From: Geochorda sp036562495
GTDB taxonomy: Bacteria > Bacillota > Limnochordia > Limnochordales > Geochordaceae
Direction of reading: 5' to 3'
DNA: 8,248 bases
NCBI GenBank assembly: GCA_036562495.1
Contig: DATCKA010000122.1
Location: 1-8,248 of the forward strand
The position numbers and the translations under genes were made by a program. Positions 7,447-8,248 of this stretch are shown here, in pieces (position 1 is the first letter of the stretch; each line of letters starts with the position of its first letter). A model generated the notes under the pieces. It saw nothing but the letters and a program-made list of their open reading frames with translations, ran no database searches and was not told the DNA's origin.

Positions 7447-7467
7447 CCGAGCGCTCGGCGCTCCGAG
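7447..7467. repeat. overlapping inverted repeats
   Basis: Three dyads overlap here: CCGAGC/GCTCGG (7447-7458, perfect 12-bp palindrome), GAGCGC-TCG-GCGCTC (7449-7463) and CTCGG-CGCT-CCGAG (7454-7467). They could form alternative hairpins. They lie between the DinB-type gene and the metallo-beta-lactamase-fold frame, where a start codon and SD would be expected but are not found. Confidence 0.5.
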
Positions 7468-7479
7468 GACTCTCCCGTC

Positions 7480-8248
7480 AGCGGGGGAGCCTTCCGTACT
7501 CCTCGCCCGGCCTGCGGGTGTCGGGTCTGCACCGAGGCCAGGGTCAAGGGCATCCCCTACGCCCGGAGCGGACCCGGGGTGTTTGTGCATGGCCCGGACC
7601 TGCTCATCGACACGTCCGAGGACATCTACCTGCAGCTCGACCGGGCCCGGCTCGGGCACATCCACGGCGGGCTGTACTCTCACTGGCACCCGGACCACAC
7701 GATGGGGCGCAGGGTCTGGGAGACCCTCAATGCCGACCCGCGTGGCATGCCGCCCCGCCACCGGCGCAGCGAGGTCTACGTGCCCACCGGCGTGCTGGAG
7801 GACTTCGAGCGATACGGGCTGATGCCGCACTTCGACTTCCTGGCCCGGCGCTTCATCGACCTGATCCCGATGCAGCCGAAGCGGCCGTACGTGATCAACG
7901 GATACACGGTCACGGCCATCCCGCTGGCCATGGAGCGTGCGTACGCCTTCCTCTTGGAGGCTCCCGGACACGGGCCTGACGCCCTGCGAGTGCTGGTGGC
8001 GATGGACGAGACCAAGGGATGGAGCCCGCCCCCGGCGGTGAGGGGGGTGCACCTCGCGGTCATCCCGGTCGGCATCTTCGAGTTCGATCCGTTCACGGGC
8101 GAGCGCCGGATGCCTCCTGAGCACCCCCTGCTGCGGGAGGAGGCCACGTTCGACGAGACGCTGGCCCTCGTCGCCGCGCTCGGGGGCGACGCAAGCGAAG
8201 AGGCCAGGGCTCATCGCCCTGGCCTCTTGGATCTCGTTCACAGTGCGG
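7480..8248 (+). CDS. PhnP-like metallo-beta-lactamase-fold protein, partial; no start codon, runs off the window
   Basis: The frame is open from the DinB stop to the window end. Recognisable homology starts at SGGAFRTPRPACGCRVC (7480-7530), whose CxCxxC resembles the structural zinc site of PhnP (phosphoribosyl cyclic phosphate phosphodiesterase). HWHPDH (7681-7698) is the HxHxDH metal motif and the Asp of MDET (8005-8007) fits the bridging Asp. Two oddities stand out. No ATG, GTG, TTG or CTG lies in frame between 7411 and 7578, although the first strand (about ten residues, as in the opening of PhnP) should precede GGAF. Also, at the position where PhnP has the NH ligand before FGYLLE, this protein has AM (Met at 7930-7932). 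The final His-containing strand is not visible before the edge. It may be a decayed gene, a frameshift or sequence error near 7480, or a divergent member. GTG7579 is the first in-frame start but would lose the Cys motif. Confidence 0.72.
8198..8228. terminator. strong 13-bp perfect hairpin, terminator-like
   Basis: AAGAGGCCAGGGC (8198-8210) and GCCCTGGCCTCTT (8216-8228) form a perfect 13-bp stem with a TCATC loop, flanked by A on the 5' side and T on the 3' side, the shape of an intrinsic and possibly bidirectional terminator. It lies inside the open frame of the metallo-beta-lactamase-fold protein, near where its conserved C-terminal sequence fades. Either the gene ends just beyond the window or its real 3' end has been lost. 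Confidence 0.55.

Noticed and set aside
7441..8241. 266-residue minus-strand frame opposite the metallo-beta-lactamase-fold region
   Set aside because: The forward frame has CxCxxC, HxHxDH and MDET motifs, while the reverse frame has only low-complexity sequence.

Overview
The window is a GC-rich bacterial segment with tightly packed genes, purine-rich Shine-Dalgarno (SD) sequences, GTG and ATG starts and 4-base stop/start overlaps. All genes I can support lie on the + strand. The base composition, strong SD sites and a DinB-family enzyme fit a high-GC Gram-positive or related thermophile-type lineage. No marker here fixes the taxon, so that is only a guess.

Layout. Bases 1-27 hold a GC-rich hairpin, probably the terminator of a gene lying upstream of the window. 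A likely promoter (57-85) and a perfect 10-bp palindrome (97-106) precede a six-gene operon: a GntR/HutC-type regulator (110-946), a double ATPase of the ribose/xylose ABC class (943-2481), an RbsC-type permease (2478-3440), a TrpA-like TIM-barrel protein (3437-4243), an FGGY-family sugar kinase (4251-5747) and, after a 99-base gap, an RbsB-type periplasmic-binding protein (5847-6794). A hairpin at 6809-6859 probably closes the unit. A DinB/YfiT-type putative metal enzyme (6928-7413) follows, then a start-less, edge-truncated PhnP-like metallo-beta-lactamase-fold frame (about 7480 to the window end) flanked by palindromes.

How the genes may work together. The binding protein, ATPase and permease form one complete CUT2-type importer. 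The kinase would phosphorylate the imported polyol or sugar. The TrpA-like protein keeps the two catalytic acids of tryptophan synthase alpha (E50 and D61) but has no TrpB partner in the window and an altered substrate loop. By inference it may act as a (retro-)aldolase or isomerase on the phosphorylated product. The GntR/UTRA protein would sense the substrate or its phosphate and control the operon through the palindrome that abuts its own ribosome binding site. A TrpA paralogue recruited to a transporter-kinase operon is the most unusual content here. The general plan resembles the Lsr (autoinducer-2) system, which also pairs a CUT2 importer with an FGGY kinase and a TIM-barrel enzyme, but the substrate cannot be read from the sequence.
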